In this document: positions 63,120-64,000 of the stretch, piece after piece
Numbering within the stretch: position 1 is the first letter of the stretch
Layout: every line of letters begins with the position of its first letter
Position numbers and translations under genes: made by a program
DNA from: Lichenicola sp965198575
GTDB lineage: Bacteria > Pseudomonadota > Alphaproteobacteria > Acetobacterales > Acetobacteraceae
Reading direction: 5' to 3'
Length of the DNA stretch: 64,000 nt
NCBI RefSeq assembly: GCF_965198575.1
Contig: NZ_OZ240671.1
Span: 186,001-250,000, forward strand
The notes under the pieces: model-generated
The model's database searches: none
What the model saw: the letters and a program-made list of their open reading frames with translations, nothing else
What the model was told of the DNA's origin: nothing

Positions 63120-64000
63120 GCGATCGCGTCCCAGCAGGCTGGTCCAAGCCGCGTCTTTCGGACATCGCGGAACTTCAACTTGGGAAGATGCTTGACCGGG
63201 CAAAGAACATCACCGGCCAATCAATGCCGTATCTTCGGAACGTCAACATTCGATGGGGCCTCATTGAGACGAGTGACCTCTACAGCATGCGGTTCACAGC
63301 TGCCGAAGCGGTGCGCTTCTCCGTTCGCGACGGTGACGTTTTGGTCTGTGAGGGAGGAGAGCCGGGGCGCTGCGCAATCTGGCGGGGAGGTCCCACCGAC
63401 CTGAAGTTCCAGAAGGCCATTCACCGCATTCGTCCGGGCGCGCGCCTCCTGCCCGAATGGGTTACGTTGTTCCTTCGGCATGAGGCACAGCATGACCGGC
63501 TGGCGGATCACTTCACAGGCACAACGATCAAGCATCTGCCAGCTCAAGCGCTGGCCGCTCTCCGGCCGCCAGTCCCACCTCTGGCCGAGCAGCGCCGGAT
63601 CGTGGCGCGGGTCGAGGCGCTGTTCGCCCGCACAAGCCGCGCCCGCGCCGACCTCGAACGCGTCGCGCCGCTGGCAGGACGATACTTCTCCGCCACGTTG
63701 GCGCACGCTTTCCATGGGACACTGACCGACACATGGCGGACACCGAACGATCACACCGAGATCAACCATCCGATCGTCGAATCTCAGGGACCGTACGACC
63801 TGCCCGAAGGTTGGGCTTGGCGCCCGCTGCCGTCGCTCGGCGAACTTGCACGTGGCAAGTCCCGTCATCGCCCGCGCAATTACCCGGCCCTGTATGGCGG
63901 TCCATACCCCTTCGTTCAGACCGGCGATGTCCGCGCGGCTCGGGGGCGGCTCGGCTCGTTCCAGCAGACCTACAGCGAAGCCGGTCTCGCGCAGAGCAGA
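63116..64000 (+). CDS. hsdS: Type I restriction system, specificity subunit (3' end outside window)
   Basis: The DNA-recognition subunit; 295 codons visible and still open at the edge. The first target-recognition domain (about 1-150) is followed by the conserved PPLAEQRRIVARVEALFA helix, then the second begins at about residue 230 with LPEGWAWRPLPSLGELA and GGPYPFVQTGDVR. ATG 63116 overlaps the hsdM stop (ATGA). The target sequence cannot be predicted from this. Confidence 0.94.
   Translation, partial: MSDRVPAGWSKPRLSDIAELQLGKMLDRAKNITGQSMPYLRNVNIRWGLIETSDLYSMRFTAAEAVRFSVRDGDVLVCEGGEPGRCAIWRGGPTDLKFQKAIHRIRPGARLLPEWVTLFLRHEAQHDRLADHFTGTTIKHLPAQALAALRPPVPPLAEQRRIVARVEALFARTSRARADLERVAPLAGRYFSATLAHAFHGTLTDTWRTPNDHTEINHPIVESQGPYDLPEGWAWRPLPSLGELARGKSRHRPRNYPALYGGPYPFVQTGDVRAARGRLGSFQQTYSEAGLAQSR

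Larger units (their letters stand above)
46671..64000. mobile_element. Genomic island inserted at tRNA-Glu (right end outside window)
   Basis: The integrase next to the tRNA, a run of accessory and unrecognised genes, an IS66 element, a decayed stretch and a type I restriction system together mark an integrated island. I searched by eye for a repeat of the tRNA 3' end further right and found none, so the distal boundary is probably beyond 64,000. No conjugation or phage structural genes were seen. Confidence 0.75.

Noticed and set aside
1..64000. CRISPR arrays, rRNA genes, riboswitches
   Set aside because: No regularly spaced repeats, no rRNA-like sequence and no recognisable riboswitch core was seen on reading the window.

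Overview
The window is about 64 kb of GC-rich (roughly 70%), densely coded bacterial chromosome. Gene content and order point to an alphaproteobacterium, most likely Acetobacteraceae. The signs are a ppx-rlmE ... guaB-rsmB neighbourhood, uvrC-pgsA-moaD-moaE in a row, eno close to an ftsB-like gene, a GAAC-N7-GAAC SOS box in front of lexA, and a Hint-domain protein of a type common in that family. The family-level assignment is inference; no rRNA is present.

Positions 1-46.7 kb are mostly ordinary core genome. In order they hold: the 3' end of pncA; dgt; a carboxylesterase and a DUF3429 membrane protein; eno; an amidinotransferase-type hydrolase; ftsB; rpmG; moeA; lexA with its operator; a membrane protein; and a biotin cluster. 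The biotin cluster runs bioF, a BioH-like esterase, a fused bioC-bioD and msrA, all joined by ATGA overlaps, with bioA divergent. Next come molybdopterin genes (moaE, moaD, mobB) with pgsA and uvrC, a Hint-domain protein, an M19 dipeptidase, xth, an OmpR-type regulator, an L,D-transpeptidase, rsmB-guaB separated by a hairpin array, a short-chain dehydrogenase, GH63-rlmE-ppx/gppA, and tRNA-Gln(CTG). After a protein with an SLGENCEFG-type domain come two tandem aspartate aminotransferases, a GH13 enzyme, gluQ, an HNH protein, an HxlR regulator facing a reductase and an EthD-domain gene, and marC.

From tRNA-Glu(CTC) at 46,671 to the right edge the content changes to an accessory island. A tyrosine integrase starts 67 bp after the tRNA. 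It is followed by unrecognised small genes and a translationally coupled pair encoding a soluble FtsH-like AAA+/M41 protease and a metallophosphoesterase. A divergent 160-aa protein of unknown function, a three-gene IS66 element, a gene-poor and apparently decayed 1.6-kb stretch, and a type I restriction-modification operon (hsdR, hsdM, hsdS) complete it. hsdS runs off the right edge. No second attachment site was found, so the island extends beyond the window.

The most interesting candidate for something undescribed is the AAA+/M41 protease plus metallophosphoesterase unit with its divergent partner (about 50.0-53.4 kb). Its protease active site looks complete but it has no membrane anchor, and it sits on a mobile island next to a known defence system. 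A role in defence or in island maintenance is a hypothesis, not a demonstrated function.
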